A stretch of 64,000 nt of DNA from assembly GCA_024743095.1 (NCBI GenBank), contig JANSXF010000007.1:1-64000 (forward strand), read 5' to 3'. The DNA comes from Flavobacteriaceae bacterium. Its GTDB lineage: Bacteria > Bacteroidota > Bacteroidia > Flavobacteriales > Flavobacteriaceae. Positions 27,237 to 39,454 of this stretch are shown piece after piece (within the stretch, counting starts at the first letter, position 1; every line of letters starts with the position of its first letter). Under the pieces are notes generated by a model that made no database searches, was not told the origin of the DNA, and saw only the letters and a list, made by a program, of their open reading frames with translations. The position numbers and the translations under genes were made by a program.

Positions 27237-28456
27237 ACAACCCTTCGGTGGTAATGGTAGGATTAGGCTATATAGGTCTTCCTACAGCAGCATTGGTGGC
27301 TCAGAAAGAAACAAAAGTATTCGGAGTAGACATTAACCAGGAAGTGGTTGATACTATAAATGCTGGAAAAATCCACATTGTGGAACCAGAGTTGGATGTA
27401 GCAGTTTCTAAAGCAGTTGCTTCTGGGTTTTTGAAAGCTGGGACACTGCCGGTTCCTGCGGACACCTTTATAATTGTGGTACCGACGCCGTTCAAAGGAA
27501 AGAATGAACCGGATATATCCTTTGTCCAGGCCGCAACCAAGTCCGTCTTGCCTTTCTTAAAGGAGGGGGATTTGTATATAATTGAGTCAACTTCACCGGT
27601 AGGAACTACGGAAAAGATGCGTGATTACATATACCAAGAAAGACCTGAGCTTGAAGGTAAGATTTATATTGCATACTGCCCTGAAAGAGTGTTGCCTGGT
27701 AATGTTATGTATGAGCTGGTCAACAATGATAGGGTAATCGGGGGAATCGACGATGAATCCACCGACAAGGCCGCTAACTTTTATGCGCAGTATGTCAAAG
27801 GAAGTCTGCACAAGACTAATGCGCGTACTGCTGAGATGTGCAAGCTGGTAGAAAACTCTTCAAGAGATGTACAAATTGCCTTTGCCAATGAATTATCCTT
27901 GATATGTGATAAAGCCGACATTAACGTTTGGGAGTTGATTGAACTTGCGAACAAACACCCTAGAGTAAATATTCTTCAGCCTGGTTGTGGCGTTGGGGGG
28001 CATTGTATTGCGGTAGACCCTTATTTTATAGTTTCGGACTACCCAATGGAGTCTCAAATCATTGGTAAAGCCAGGGAAATCAACAATTATAAATCATTTT
28101 GGTGTGCTGAAAAGATTAAGAATGTGAAACTGGAATTTCAGTTGCAACACGGAAGAAAGCCTAAAATAGCTTTGATGGGACTGGCATTTAAACCTAACAT
28201 CGATGATCTTAGGGAGTCTCCGGCTAAGTATATTGCACAAAAGGTTTTACAAGACGCCAATGATGAAGAGTATTTTATAGTGGAGCCCAATATTAACGAA
28301 CACAAAGTTTTTAAACTTACAGCGTATAAGCAAGCTGTGGAAAAAGCGGATATTATAGCTTTTTTGGTGGCTCATGATGAGTTTAAAAGTTTGGAAATCA
28401 ATCCGGATAAATTGATTTTGGATTTTTGTGGAGTAGTTGACAAAGTAATTAAATAG
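27233..28456 (+). CDS. wecC: UDP-N-acetyl-D-mannosamine dehydrogenase, WecC type
   Basis: 407 residues. The NAD loop GLGYIGLP (about 10-17), RTAEMCKLVENSSRDVQIAFANE, HPRVNILQPG, and GGHCIAVDPYF with the catalytic Cys near 258 match WecC more closely than WbpA/UDP-glucose dehydrogenases. It oxidises UDP-ManNAc to UDP-ManNAcA with two NAD+. It overlaps wecB by 4 bases and leads the WbpD-like gene by 1 base. The locus lacks a separate WbpA, so either this enzyme or one elsewhere must supply UDP-GlcNAcA for the next four enzymes. Confidence 0.93.
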   Translation: MNNPSVVMVGLGYIGLPTAALVAQKETKVFGVDINQEVVDTINAGKIHIVEPELDVAVSKAVASGFLKAGTLPVPADTFIIVVPTPFKGKNEPDISFVQAATKSVLPFLKEGDLYIIESTSPVGTTEKMRDYIYQERPELEGKIYIAYCPERVLPGNVMYELVNNDRVIGGIDDESTDKAANFYAQYVKGSLHKTNARTAEMCKLVENSSRDVQIAFANELSLICDKADINVWELIELANKHPRVNILQPGCGVGGHCIAVDPYFIVSDYPMESQIIGKAREINNYKSFWCAEKIKNVKLEFQLQHGRKPKIALMGLAFKPNIDDLRESPAKYIAQKVLQDANDEEYFIVEPNINEHKVFKLTAYKQAVEKADIIAFLVAHDEFKSLEINPDKLILDFCGVVDKVIK

Positions 28457-28457
28457 C

Positions 28458-29044
28458 ATGAACAAAAACCTAAAAGACTTCTTTGCACATGAAACCGCCG
28501 TTATTGATAGTGGTTCAATAATTGGAAAGGGCACCAAGATTTGGCATTTTTCCCATATCATGAAAGATTGTAAAATTGGTGAGGCATGTAATATTGGACA
28601 AAATGTGGTTATTTCTCCAAAGGTTATATTAGGAAGAAATGTGAAGATACAGAACAATGTTTCAGTCTACACTGGAGTTGTATGCGAAGATGATGTGTTT
28701 TTAGGCCCTTCCATGGTATTTACAAATGTTATCAATCCTCGTAGTGCCATTAATCGTAGGGGAGAATATGCAAGAACAATTGTAAGGAACGGGGCGTCTA
28801 TAGGAGCTAATGCCACAATAGTTTGTGGGAACGATATTGGCAAATATGCCTTTATTGGAGCGGGTGCAGTAGTAACCAAGAGTGTATCTGATTATGCGCT
28901 GTTGGTAGGTAATCCTGCGAAACAAATTGGCTGGGTGGGAGAATACGGACATAGATTGAAATTTGATAATAACGGAAAAGCAATATGTCCTGAGAGTGGT
29001 CAAGAATACCAGTTGAACAATGAGAAAGTAATACGTATTAAATA

Positions 29045-29045
<1 letters not shown>
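28458..29045 (+). CDS. wbpD: WbpD/WlbB-type UDP-sugar 3-N-acetyltransferase
   Basis: 195 residues of left-handed beta-helix made of hexapeptide repeats (IGKGTKIWHF, IGEACNIGQN, NVKIQNNVSV, GASIGANATI). It has the WbpD-type ending with CPESGQEY. Family members acetylate the 3-amino group of UDP-GlcNAc3NA, giving UDP-2,3-diacetamido-2,3-dideoxy-glucuronic acid. It sits 1 base after wecC and shares one base with the next aminotransferase gene (TAATG), the order expected for this pathway. The catalytic His was not verified by alignment. Confidence 0.88.
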
Positions 29046-31086
<2,041 letters not shown>

Positions 31087-31116
31087 ACAATTACACGAAA
31101 GAATATTTTAGATAGA

Positions 31117-32196
31117 ATGAGAATACTAACAATACTTGGTGCGAGACCACAATTTATTAAAGCCTCATCTTTGAGTAGAGAAATAGCAAAATGTGAATTT
31201 TGTGAGGAAATTATTGTGCATACGGGGCAACACTTTGATGATAACATGAGCAAAATATTCTTTGAAGAAATGAATATTCCCAAACCTAAGTATAATTTAG
31301 AGATAAACAGCCTTTCTCATGGAGCCATGACCGGAAGAATGTTAGAAGAAATCGAAAAAGTAATACTTATTGAAAAACCAGATTGGGTTGTTGTCTACGG
31401 GGACACAAATTCCACTATTGCGGGAGCTTTGGCGGCAAAGAAACTTCATGTTAAAGTAGCTCATGTGGAGGCAGGACTTCGTTCATTTGATATGAGAATG
31501 CCGGAGGAAATCAACAGGATTCTTACCGACCAAATTAGCGATGTTTTATTCTGTCCGACCCAGATTGCTGTACAAAATTTAACTAACGAAGGTTTTCTTG
31601 GAAAAGGAAATAAAATAGTTATGTCGGGTGATATTATGCTAGACAGTGCGCTCTATTATAAAAAAAGTATGAAACGCCCTAAGAGTCTTAGTCAAGAGGG
31701 AGGTTTTAAATTGGTCACCATTCATAGGGAAGAAAACACAAATAGCCCAAAGAGACTTTGGAGTATTATAAATGCCTTGAATATGTTGTCTAAAGAAGGG
31801 CATAATTTGGTTTGGCCAATTCACCCCAGAACAAAAAAAATCATTGATAATTATGACTGGAAAATACACTTCAGATGTATCGACCCAGTCGGCTACTTGG
31901 AAATGCTATACTTAATTAATAGATGTTCACTTGTAATTACTGATAGTGGTGGATTACAAAAAGAAGCTTATTTTTTCGGGAAACACTGCCTTACATTGAG
32001 GGACAGTACTGAATGGGTCGAATTAGTTGAAAACAAAGCGAATACCTTAATTAAAGTAGAAGATGAAACCTTGACAGACGTTCTTAGATGTAATATAGAT
32101 AATAAAGTAGATAACTCAAGTCATTTATACGGTGACGGTAACGCTGCTTTAATTATACTAAATCAATTAAAAGAATCTTTCTCTGTGGGGGTATAG
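31117..32196 (+). CDS. wbpI: WbpI-like UDP-GlcNAc(3NAc)A 2-epimerase
   Basis: 359 residues in the same fold as WecB but of the WbpI subgroup (TILGARPQFIKA, HTGQHFDDNMS, VYGDTNSTIAGALAA, VEAGLRSFDMRMPEE, TDSGGLQKEA). In Pseudomonas aeruginosa WbpI epimerises UDP-GlcNAc3NAcA to UDP-ManNAc3NAcA, the last step. Its place after wbpD-E-B supports that assignment. Having both WecB and this enzyme in one locus suggests two different mannuronic-type sugars in the glycan. Confidence 0.9.
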   Translation: MRILTILGARPQFIKASSLSREIAKCEFCEEIIVHTGQHFDDNMSKIFFEEMNIPKPKYNLEINSLSHGAMTGRMLEEIEKVILIEKPDWVVVYGDTNSTIAGALAAKKLHVKVAHVEAGLRSFDMRMPEEINRILTDQISDVLFCPTQIAVQNLTNEGFLGKGNKIVMSGDIMLDSALYYKKSMKRPKSLSQEGGFKLVTIHREENTNSPKRLWSIINALNMLSKEGHNLVWPIHPRTKKIIDNYDWKIHFRCIDPVGYLEMLYLINRCSLVITDSGGLQKEAYFFGKHCLTLRDSTEWVELVENKANTLIKVEDETLTDVLRCNIDNKVDNSSHLYGDGNAALIILNQLKESFSVGV

Positions 32197-32270
32197 TAAT
32201 CATACACATCTAAGAGATGAATTTGTTTATGAAGAATGTGACTTAATTTATTAAAGGAATAGATATAGAA

Positions 32271-33500
32271 ATGAAAAAAACAATTGTTTTGGCAAGTAGT
32301 CTGGAACCGTGGTCCATTCAGCTCAAATCTGGAGCTCCAAGCTTATATGAAACTTTGAAGGGATATTCCGATGCAGGCTTTTTGACTACTTATATTACAT
32401 ACGAAAAGAGTATTGGGATAACCAACTTGAGTCACTCGCATAATATTGATTTACAATTACCTGGGTTGACCACAATAAGGGTTCCAAAAAAGCAGGCACC
32501 AAGTTTTCTTGGTTCAAGAATAAGCGGCAAAGTTAATCGGGTATATTACGAATCCTGGACTCTACTTGACGCTTTAAGAGACTACCTTGATAAACAAGAA
32601 ACACCCCCAACAATATTATACGCGTATGAGGCCCAAGCAATACATGCCATATCTAGACTAGAAAAAAAACATAAGAACGGTTCAATTATTGTTAACAGGT
32701 ATCAAGGAACAATTCTGGGAGGTAGATATAAACAGATTATCCATTGTCTTAGAAAGTATGAAATGTTCCGGGTTTTGAAGGATAAAGCCGATAAATACAT
32801 CATGACAAATGATGGTACCTTGGGAGACAAGGCTTTGAAATATTGGAACAAATCTGTAGGCAACAATAACCTATTGTTTCTACGTAACGGGTTTAATTTT
32901 GAAAATTTCTTAGGGGAACATAATCGAAAAACAGTAATTGAGTCCCTCGGATTAGCCCCAAATAATTTTTATGCATTTACGGTTTCAAGGCTGACTCTTT
33001 GGAAACGTGTTGATCGTGCTATTGACTTAATTGAGCATTTTCACAGGGCGCATCCTGAGCTTCATTTGATTGTGGTAGGAGACGGGGAACATAAATCAAA
33101 GTTACAGGAGTTTGCTGAAGAAATGAAGGTGACTGATCGGGTTCATTTTATTGGAGCCCAGAGCAGAAAAAAAGTTGCAGAACTAATGGCGAGTCTAGAC
33201 TTGTTTCTTTCCCTATACGATGTTAGTAACTTGGGAAACCCACTTTTTGAGGCAATGATTTGCGGCCAATGCGTTGTTACATTAGATAATGGGTCTACCA
33301 AAGAGGTGATAACAAATAATCAAAATGGTATAATAGTTGAGCCAGACGACAAAGAAAATCTTAATAAAGAGTTTGGCGAGCTTTTAAAAAATGAAAACAA
33401 AAGAAACCGCTTAAAAATCTCCGCTAGAAATTGGGCAAATGAAAACTTGCAGAGTTGGCCGGACCGAATGAAGGAAGAAGTAGAGTGGGTTTTAAAGTAG
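32271..33500 (+). CDS. Glycosyltransferase family 4
   Basis: 409 residues with a GT-B plan. The C-terminal domain is typical of GT4: FYAFTVSRLTLWKRVDRAIDL, LIVVGDGEHKSKLQ, VHFIGAQSRKKVAELM, and the donor-binding region NPLFEAMICGQCVV in place of the usual EGxP...E. The donor and acceptor sugars cannot be told. No signal peptide or strong membrane segment is visible. It lies 75 bases after the WbpI-like gene and converges on the acyltransferase gene on the other strand. Confidence 0.85.
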   Translation: MKKTIVLASSLEPWSIQLKSGAPSLYETLKGYSDAGFLTTYITYEKSIGITNLSHSHNIDLQLPGLTTIRVPKKQAPSFLGSRISGKVNRVYYESWTLLDALRDYLDKQETPPTILYAYEAQAIHAISRLEKKHKNGSIIVNRYQGTILGGRYKQIIHCLRKYEMFRVLKDKADKYIMTNDGTLGDKALKYWNKSVGNNNLLFLRNGFNFENFLGEHNRKTVIESLGLAPNNFYAFTVSRLTLWKRVDRAIDLIEHFHRAHPELHLIVVGDGEHKSKLQEFAEEMKVTDRVHFIGAQSRKKVAELMASLDLFLSLYDVSNLGNPLFEAMICGQCVVTLDNGSTKEVITNNQNGIIVEPDDKENLNKEFGELLKNENKRNRLKISARNWANENLQSWPDRMKEEVEWVLK

Positions 33501-33570
33501 GATTTCAAACTTTTTTAACCGATGTCACGCTTGAAGAACATTTAGGTAAGTGTCATAATGATTTATAACA

Positions 33571-34104
33571 TTATAGGGCAGTGTTTTTTTGAATGATTTT
33601 CCCTGGATTTCCAGCAATAATAAGATTGTCCTCGGTAAAGCTTTTAGTTATTATACTTCCTGCCCCAACAATACAGTTATTTCCTATTTTAACACCCGGA
33701 AGTATAATTACGTTTGCACCAAACCAACAATTGTCACCAATAATTATTGGCTCTGCCTTAACAGATATATCCCGATTAGATTTGTCATGGTTGGAGCTTA
33801 TGAGCCGGAGACCAGGTCCGAACAAAAAATTTCTGCCCAGAAAAATTCCATTAACACTTTGAACATACGAGTTTCCACTAATTGCAAAAGAGGAAAGCGT
33901 GGACAAGTCTTTTTGATAGCTTAGATTATTTCCAACCACCCTGGAGGTAAAGTTTAAGTTGAATTTAACTTTACCCTGAAAACGCAAAACTCTTTGAAAA
34001 AAAAAATTGATACAGTACAAACTAACTCCAGTCCTTTTAATAAGCCGTAATTTAAGATAAAGCCCCTCCCTCTTCTTTATTTGGTCTTTTAAGAATGTTT
34101 TCAT
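33571..34104 (-). CDS. Hexapeptide-repeat acyltransferase
   Basis: 177 residues. The C-terminal half is a left-handed beta-helix (IGDNCWFGANVIILPGVKIGNNCIVGAGSIITKSF) of the LbetaH family, with the usual closing IIAGNPGKIIQKN. The N-terminal part is basic and hydrophobic. These enzymes use acetyl-CoA, or a related donor, to modify sugars; within a polysaccharide locus an O-acetyltransferase is likely. It is encoded on the minus strand with the flippase gene, 9 bases from it. Confidence 0.8.
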   Translation of the reverse strand: MKTFLKDQIKKREGLYLKLRLIKRTGVSLYCINFFFQRVLRFQGKVKFNLNFTSRVVGNNLSYQKDLSTLSSFAISGNSYVQSVNGIFLGRNFLFGPGLRLISSNHDKSNRDISVKAEPIIIGDNCWFGANVIILPGVKIGNNCIVGAGSIITKSFTEDNLIIAGNPGKIIQKNTAL

Positions 34105-34113
34105 GTTTTCTGA

Positions 34114-35607
34114 TTAGTTAAATTGCTTTAAAATGACCAACAAATGATTTTTGAATTTTTTGTTGACAATTAGCAGAATGGAATAATATATTACAAAACA
34201 TACAATTAAGAATAAAATATTTTGCCAGAGCATCATGGTAAAATGGTCTTTGATCAGGTAAATAGGAATCAGAATAAAGGCACATGTAAAGGTCAAAGAT
34301 AAAATAGATCTAAAGGGTATAATATCAGAAGAGCTAACTTTTAATCTTTTCACAATTTTGTACAACAACAACCCTATTATTCCAATTTTGACCAGTAGTG
34401 AAATGGCTGGAACGATATATGGAGTCATTTTAAAATTAAGGGCCGACCACTGAAGCCCCCATACAACTATTACTGCTCCAAAATGGACTCTGTTATAAAA
34501 CCGGACTTCTTGCAGTGCTATAATTATAGGTAAAAAAACAAATACGGAAAAAAGATTGTAAGTTGAAATTATTTTAAAAAACCCTGATGAGTTCTTATAG
34601 ATTTCATCAAATAGGATAGAGAATATCTCATCACTTGCAAACCAAATGAAAATAATTATTGGATACACCAAAGTGACCGATTTTGATATAGAATTTTTTA
34701 TGGTTTTGGCGATTTCCATTTTTGTGTCTGGGTCGTTCAACTTTTTTACAAAATATGGATGAAGAACCGCGCTGATAGAGCCAATTAGTACTCCAATAAA
34801 AGGAATCTTGATAGATCCATTCGAGAAATCTGCATAGATTTCTTCACCGAAATAATTACTGATATAATATTGATCAGATGAAGTGAATAAAATAGCCCAG
34901 ATAGATGAAAAGGTGAGGGGAATCAAAAAGTTATATATTTTAAAGTAGGATACTCCACATTTTTTTGAATAGACTTTTAAAAACGGCAAATAGATTAGAT
35001 ATATACCCAAAAGAAAAGAGAAAGCTGCTTGAATAGCCCAAAATGACATCATTCTATTTAGACTTCGCTCTCCAATGAATAGTGGCACAGACAACATGAT
35101 AAAGAATAATACCTTATTGAACACCAAGTACATGCCATAAGTCTGTGTTCGTTTATAACTAGCATATATGCCCTCAATAATTAAAGTAGGTATTGTAAAA
35201 AAAACAACTATTGAAAAAATACGAAGCGGGGCCTCCAATTGTGGATTGTTGAAAAAATCACATAACAGTGGGGCCCCAACAAATACAATTGCAGCAAAGC
35301 ATAAGGCAGTAAATGCCAGAACAGTCATTAATTTATTGATTAAATCCTTACCTTTTTCCAAGGAAAATAAAGGCAAATAATTTGAAGGCAACTTGGAAAG
35401 GCTTAAGCCGATCACTGAAATAATGGTAGTATAAACGTACATTATTTGCCGAAATGAACCATACTCACTTTTGATTAGAAAGCGACTAATGAAGACCATT
35501 AGTAAAATGGAAATGATGGACACAATAGAGTTACCAATCCCAAGCCATGATGCTTGAATAAAGTTACTTTGATTTCCCAATAGTTTTTTTAATTGCACTT
35601 TCTGCAT
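34114..35607 (-). CDS. wzx: Wzx-type polysaccharide flippase
   Basis: 497 residues with roughly 12-14 hydrophobic helices and the polysaccharide-flippase look (SWLGIGNSIVSIISILLMVFISRFL, KSEYGSFRQIMYVYTTI). Such proteins of the MOP superfamily move undecaprenyl-linked repeat units across the inner membrane. It is on the minus strand together with the acyltransferase gene, divergent from the wzy-like genes across a 210-base A+T-rich gap that probably holds both promoters. Very A+T-rich codon use, as usual for wzx genes. Confidence 0.88.
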   Translation of the reverse strand: MQKVQLKKLLGNQSNFIQASWLGIGNSIVSIISILLMVFISRFLIKSEYGSFRQIMYVYTTIISVIGLSLSKLPSNYLPLFSLEKGKDLINKLMTVLAFTALCFAAIVFVGAPLLCDFFNNPQLEAPLRIFSIVVFFTIPTLIIEGIYASYKRTQTYGMYLVFNKVLFFIMLSVPLFIGERSLNRMMSFWAIQAAFSFLLGIYLIYLPFLKVYSKKCGVSYFKIYNFLIPLTFSSIWAILFTSSDQYYISNYFGEEIYADFSNGSIKIPFIGVLIGSISAVLHPYFVKKLNDPDTKMEIAKTIKNSISKSVTLVYPIIIFIWFASDEIFSILFDEIYKNSSGFFKIISTYNLFSVFVFLPIIIALQEVRFYNRVHFGAVIVVWGLQWSALNFKMTPYIVPAISLLVKIGIIGLLLYKIVKRLKVSSSDIIPFRSILSLTFTCAFILIPIYLIKDHFTMMLWQNILFLIVCFVIYYSILLIVNKKFKNHLLVILKQFN

Positions 35608-35817
35608 AAAAAAAGGATAATTCTTAGGAGGAATATTTATATTGAAACCTCAATTTTAATCAAATTTATCAAGATTCTTTCTATGCTCAATGATTCACTT
35701 TAAATTAAGTTTGAAGAAAAGGAATTTCAGGATGTTGGTTTCTCCTTTGCATGGTCTTTTTTGTGCTCATAGGCTATTATAAATAAGTATTTTTACAACT
35801 GTTGAACAAAGTATACT

Positions 35818-37038
35818 TTGAAAATCAAAGCATTTTATTTAGACTATCTTATCATATTTTTGTTAAGCTTCGTACTTTTAATTGATTCAATTAATGGTTA
35901 TTTTAAACTTACCAATAGTGCTTTTACCTTTCCACTAAGTCAATTATATAAAACGGGGATTTTAATATTGATAATGTTTCGTTTACAACGAAAAATTATT
36001 TACTTAATGTCCTTTGGAATAATTTTTTTTATTCTTTTGCTACCCACTTTTATCCAAATTTTACAGGGCAAAGAGGTAAGTTTATATTCAGATGGGTTGA
36101 AAATAATAAAATACCTTACTCCATTTTTGTGCTTCATTTACTTTAGGGAGGTTTTTCTCCAAAACTCTAAAAAAACCATCAACAAACTTTTTCTGTTTGT
36201 TAAATTATCCTATGCTGTTGTCGTAGCAAATGTATTGCTTAAATTTATTGGACTCGGTTTTCCTTTGTATAGAGGAGGGATAGGAAGCAAGGGTTATATC
36301 TACGCCGGAAATGAAATATCGACAGTATTTTTGATATTATACGCGATACTTGGATATAGATTGTTAGAGCAAAATAAAAAGATTTCTTTTTGGCTATTTT
36401 TTGGGTTTACCGTAAATATAGCTTTTGTATTAGGCTCTAAATCAGCGATCTTAGGAATAGTTTTGATAACACTAATAATGAAAATCAGACTTAAGGCCAT
36501 TTTATCATCCTTTAAAAAAACAGTAACCTTTCTAATTGCTGGGGCAATAATCATACCGATAGGAATATTTTGGTTTGTTAACAGGTTTATGAGTTCTGAT
36601 CTGTTTCAAAACAGGATTTTATATTATTACAACAAAGTTGATATTCTGACCCTTTTGTTATCAAGTCGAAATTTATATTTAGAAAAGACTTATAATACCT
36701 TTAAAAGGGAATATAATTTGTTAGAGAAAATTTTTGGGATTGGCCAAAGTAAATATGAAGAAATGGTAGAAGATACCATAGAAATTGATTTTTTAGATTT
36801 TTTCTTTGCTTATGGGGTTTTTGGACTCATTCTTTTTTTGGTTGTTATGTTTTTGACATTTCAAATATTGAGAAAACGGAAAGATTTTTCTAAATACCCC
36901 TATGCAAGATTAGCTTATGTAGCTTTTCTATTGTTGATTACGATTTCCTCTTTGGCAGGTCATGTGTTTTCTTCCGGAATAGCGGGTATTTTTATCGGAT
37001 TTATTTTTTCTATGACTTATTTAAAAAGAATCGTTTGA
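35818..37038 (+). CDS. wzy: Wzy/O-antigen ligase-like polymerase, TTG start
   Basis: 406 residues with about ten membrane helices and a larger periplasmic loop near residues 260-320 (RNLYLEKTYNTFKREYNLLEKIFGIG), the plan of O-antigen polymerases and ligases. No ATG is available near the start: an in-frame stop lies five codons before the TTG at 35818, and the first membrane helix follows directly, so TTG must be the start. The next gene overlaps by 4 bases as TTGA. Sequence conservation in this group is low, so polymerase versus ligase is undecided. Confidence 0.75.
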   Translation: MKIKAFYLDYLIIFLLSFVLLIDSINGYFKLTNSAFTFPLSQLYKTGILILIMFRLQRKIIYLMSFGIIFFILLLPTFIQILQGKEVSLYSDGLKIIKYLTPFLCFIYFREVFLQNSKKTINKLFLFVKLSYAVVVANVLLKFIGLGFPLYRGGIGSKGYIYAGNEISTVFLILYAILGYRLLEQNKKISFWLFFGFTVNIAFVLGSKSAILGIVLITLIMKIRLKAILSSFKKTVTFLIAGAIIIPIGIFWFVNRFMSSDLFQNRILYYYNKVDILTLLLSSRNLYLEKTYNTFKREYNLLEKIFGIGQSKYEEMVEDTIEIDFLDFFFAYGVFGLILFLVVMFLTFQILRKRKDFSKYPYARLAYVAFLLLITISSLAGHVFSSGIAGIFIGFIFSMTYLKRIV

Positions 37039-38300
37039 AAATTGTAAAAAGCGGAGTTTTTTTATTTGCCTTTTTCCTCCCTATTAATACGGGGTTAAGC
37101 AATTTTTTCCTTGCATCTGCTTTGATAGCTTCAATTTATGTTCACTTTAACGTTGCTTTTCCAGAAAACAGGTCTTGGCGAATTCTTTTTTTCTCAACAG
37201 TTCCGCTATTTCTATTACATATTTTGGGATTGTTTTATACTAATTATCCTGAGGATGGGTACCATTACATTGAAAAGACAATATCATATTTGTTGCTACC
37301 GATAATTTTTATTTTTTTCAGGTATAAAAACCTTATTGAAATAAGAGCTAAATTTCTTCTTGGGTTATTATATGGGTCTGTGTTTTCAACTCTCATATTG
37401 ACGACAATTAATTTGTACAATTATTTTGATGAACAAGACGCCTTTTACATTGGGTTTGATGTGCTAGATTATTATCATACTTACATTCATTATGCTGCTC
37501 CATTAAATCAGCATCCAACTTATTTGGGCTCCTATTATTTGACTGCATTAATTTTTATAAATGGATTGATAAAGAAGAGTAATTTAAAATACTTCTTTAT
37601 TGTTGTTTTAGGTTTGGGTTTTTTGTTTTTGAATGCAAGGATTATTTTTCTTGCATTAACATGTTTGGCTGCTATTCGAATCTATCAAAAAGTAAAAAAA
37701 CTTATTTTACAAAGAGAGTATAAAAACCTGCTTTTCTTGGCCATGTTTTGTACGGTAGCTTTACTCATTGTGACAAACATTATTTCAAAAAGCTATATCG
37801 GAAATCGACTGACGAATATTGTAAGGTTTGAATTGTCGACAAAATCTACGGAAAAAGTAAATTCCAGAATAAGTTCTAATCCAAGAGTGTCTCGTTATAT
37901 ATCAGCGATTGAGTTAGTGAAGGAGCGACCACTTTTTGGATACGGTGTAGCAGATGAGTATCCAAATTTAAAAAAGCAGTTTAAAAGGGACAATTTGATT
38001 CTTGCCGCAGAAAAAAACTATAATTCACATAATCAGTTTATTGGGTATGCTATTAGGTTTGGCCTTTTCGGAGTTATGGTTCTTTTATTCTTTTTTTTAT
38101 CAAATATTGCTATTGCATTACAAGCTAAAGAATATGATTATGCATTGACTTTCTTTCTTCTAAGTTGTATTTGCCTTACCGAAAATTATATGGACAGGAA
38201 TTATGGAATTACTTTTGTTGCGGTTTTATCGACAGTGTTTTCATATCAAATAAGAATAAAGCTAAGGCGCCAAAAAAAGGATTCTCTACCTTTACCCTAA
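37035..38300 (+). CDS. O-antigen ligase/polymerase (Wzy_C/WaaL-like), TTG start
   Basis: 421 residues, about 11 membrane helices. The Wzy_C features are visible: HPTYLGSYYLTALIF, a periplasmic loop with RPLFGYGVADEY, and NSHNQFIGYAIRFGLFG. WaaL-type enzymes attach lipid-linked glycan to a lipid A core; Wzy enzymes polymerise repeats. With the preceding gene it gives the locus two members of this group, perhaps one of each. The TTG start is fused to the previous stop (TTGA), a translational-coupling junction that is less common than ATGA. Confidence 0.8.
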   Translation: MKIVKSGVFLFAFFLPINTGLSNFFLASALIASIYVHFNVAFPENRSWRILFFSTVPLFLLHILGLFYTNYPEDGYHYIEKTISYLLLPIIFIFFRYKNLIEIRAKFLLGLLYGSVFSTLILTTINLYNYFDEQDAFYIGFDVLDYYHTYIHYAAPLNQHPTYLGSYYLTALIFINGLIKKSNLKYFFIVVLGLGFLFLNARIIFLALTCLAAIRIYQKVKKLILQREYKNLLFLAMFCTVALLIVTNIISKSYIGNRLTNIVRFELSTKSTEKVNSRISSNPRVSRYISAIELVKERPLFGYGVADEYPNLKKQFKRDNLILAAEKNYNSHNQFIGYAIRFGLFGVMVLLFFFLSNIAIALQAKEYDYALTFFLLSCICLTENYMDRNYGITFVAVLSTVFSYQIRIKLRRQKKDSLPLP

Positions 38301-38362
38301 AAGTGTTTAGGAGATATACGATTTTCAAATGAATTCTATAGGTTGAATAAAATCTAAACTGG

Positions 38363-39454
38363 ATGTCAAGTAAAGAACATAAGCGAATATTTCTCATTTC
38401 TAATATGTATCCATCGAAATTAGATGTACGCTATGGTATTTTTGTAAAACATTTTGAGGAAGCAGTACATGATAAATTTAAAGTGGAAAGAATAGTTGTA
38501 ACTAAAAAGAACTACTCGATACTTAAACTAATAAACTATTTTTTTGTTTATCTAAAGGTACTTTCATTAATCTTCCGTTGTAAAAGGACAGACATTATTT
38601 ATGTTCATTTTCCCTTATATTTTGCTCCAGTTCTTATTATGCTAAAGTGGAGCCCGGCACGTATGGTTCTTAATTTTCACGGAAGTGATGCCACATTTGA
38701 ATCGTTACTTAAAAAAGGATTCAAATGGTTTTTAGAACGGTTAGTTAGGAGAGCTGATAAAATTGTGGTTCCTTCTGACTATTATATGGGAGAGATTGCT
38801 AAGATTTTTCATATTGCACAATCAGATAGAATATATGTTTATCCTTCAGGGGGAATAAATTCGGGATTATTTCGTGTAATTCCAAAAAAGGAAGAGGGAG
38901 TATTTGTTCTCGGCTTTGTGTCCAATTTTATTGAAACTAAAGGATGGAGAATATTCTTAGAGGCACTTTCAAAAATTAGTGTTGAAAATACAGGGCTAAA
39001 AGTTAAGGGAATTATGGTCGGAGATGGTCCTGATCGGCCTCAAATAATTAAATTGGTCGACAAATTAGGAGTTAACATTGAATTGGTGGGCAATGTACCC
39101 CAAAATCAATTAGCCGATTTTTATTCAATGTTTGATATTTTCATTTTTCCCACTTACAGGAAAGAGGAAAGCCTTGGTCTTGTTGGATTAGAGGCAATGA
39201 TGTGTGGTGTTCCAGTAATTGCTAGCAAAGTGGGCGGCCCACTTGGTTATGTTTCTGAAGGGTATAATGGTTTTTTGTTCGAAAAACAGGATGTTAATGA
39301 ATTAATTTTAAAAATAGAACAATTCCAAAAATTAACTAAAAAGGAAGTGGCAGAAATGAAAAGGAACTGTATGTTCACTGCTAAAAAGTATGATAGCTCC
39401 TCTGTTAATCAAGAATTGATAAAGATGCTTGAATCGCTGAATCATCGGAAATAA
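38363..39454 (+). CDS. Glycosyltransferase family 4
   Basis: 363 residues with a typical GT4 C-terminal domain: LGFVSNFIETKGWRIFLEAL, GIMVGDGPDRPQIIKL, VELVGNVPQNQLADFYSMFDIFIFPT-like stretch, and EESLGLVGLEAMMCGVPVIASKVGGP with the donor-binding Glu pair. The N-terminal part has the short strand VYVHFPLYFAP-like region seen in this family. The donor is unknown. It shares one base with the following WecG/TagA-like gene (TAATG), which suggests successive steps in building the repeat unit. Confidence 0.87.
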   Translation: MSSKEHKRIFLISNMYPSKLDVRYGIFVKHFEEAVHDKFKVERIVVTKKNYSILKLINYFFVYLKVLSLIFRCKRTDIIYVHFPLYFAPVLIMLKWSPARMVLNFHGSDATFESLLKKGFKWFLERLVRRADKIVVPSDYYMGEIAKIFHIAQSDRIYVYPSGGINSGLFRVIPKKEEGVFVLGFVSNFIETKGWRIFLEALSKISVENTGLKVKGIMVGDGPDRPQIIKLVDKLGVNIELVGNVPQNQLADFYSMFDIFIFPTYRKEESLGLVGLEAMMCGVPVIASKVGGPLGYVSEGYNGFLFEKQDVNELILKIEQFQKLTKKEVAEMKRNCMFTAKKYDSSSVNQELIKMLESLNHRK

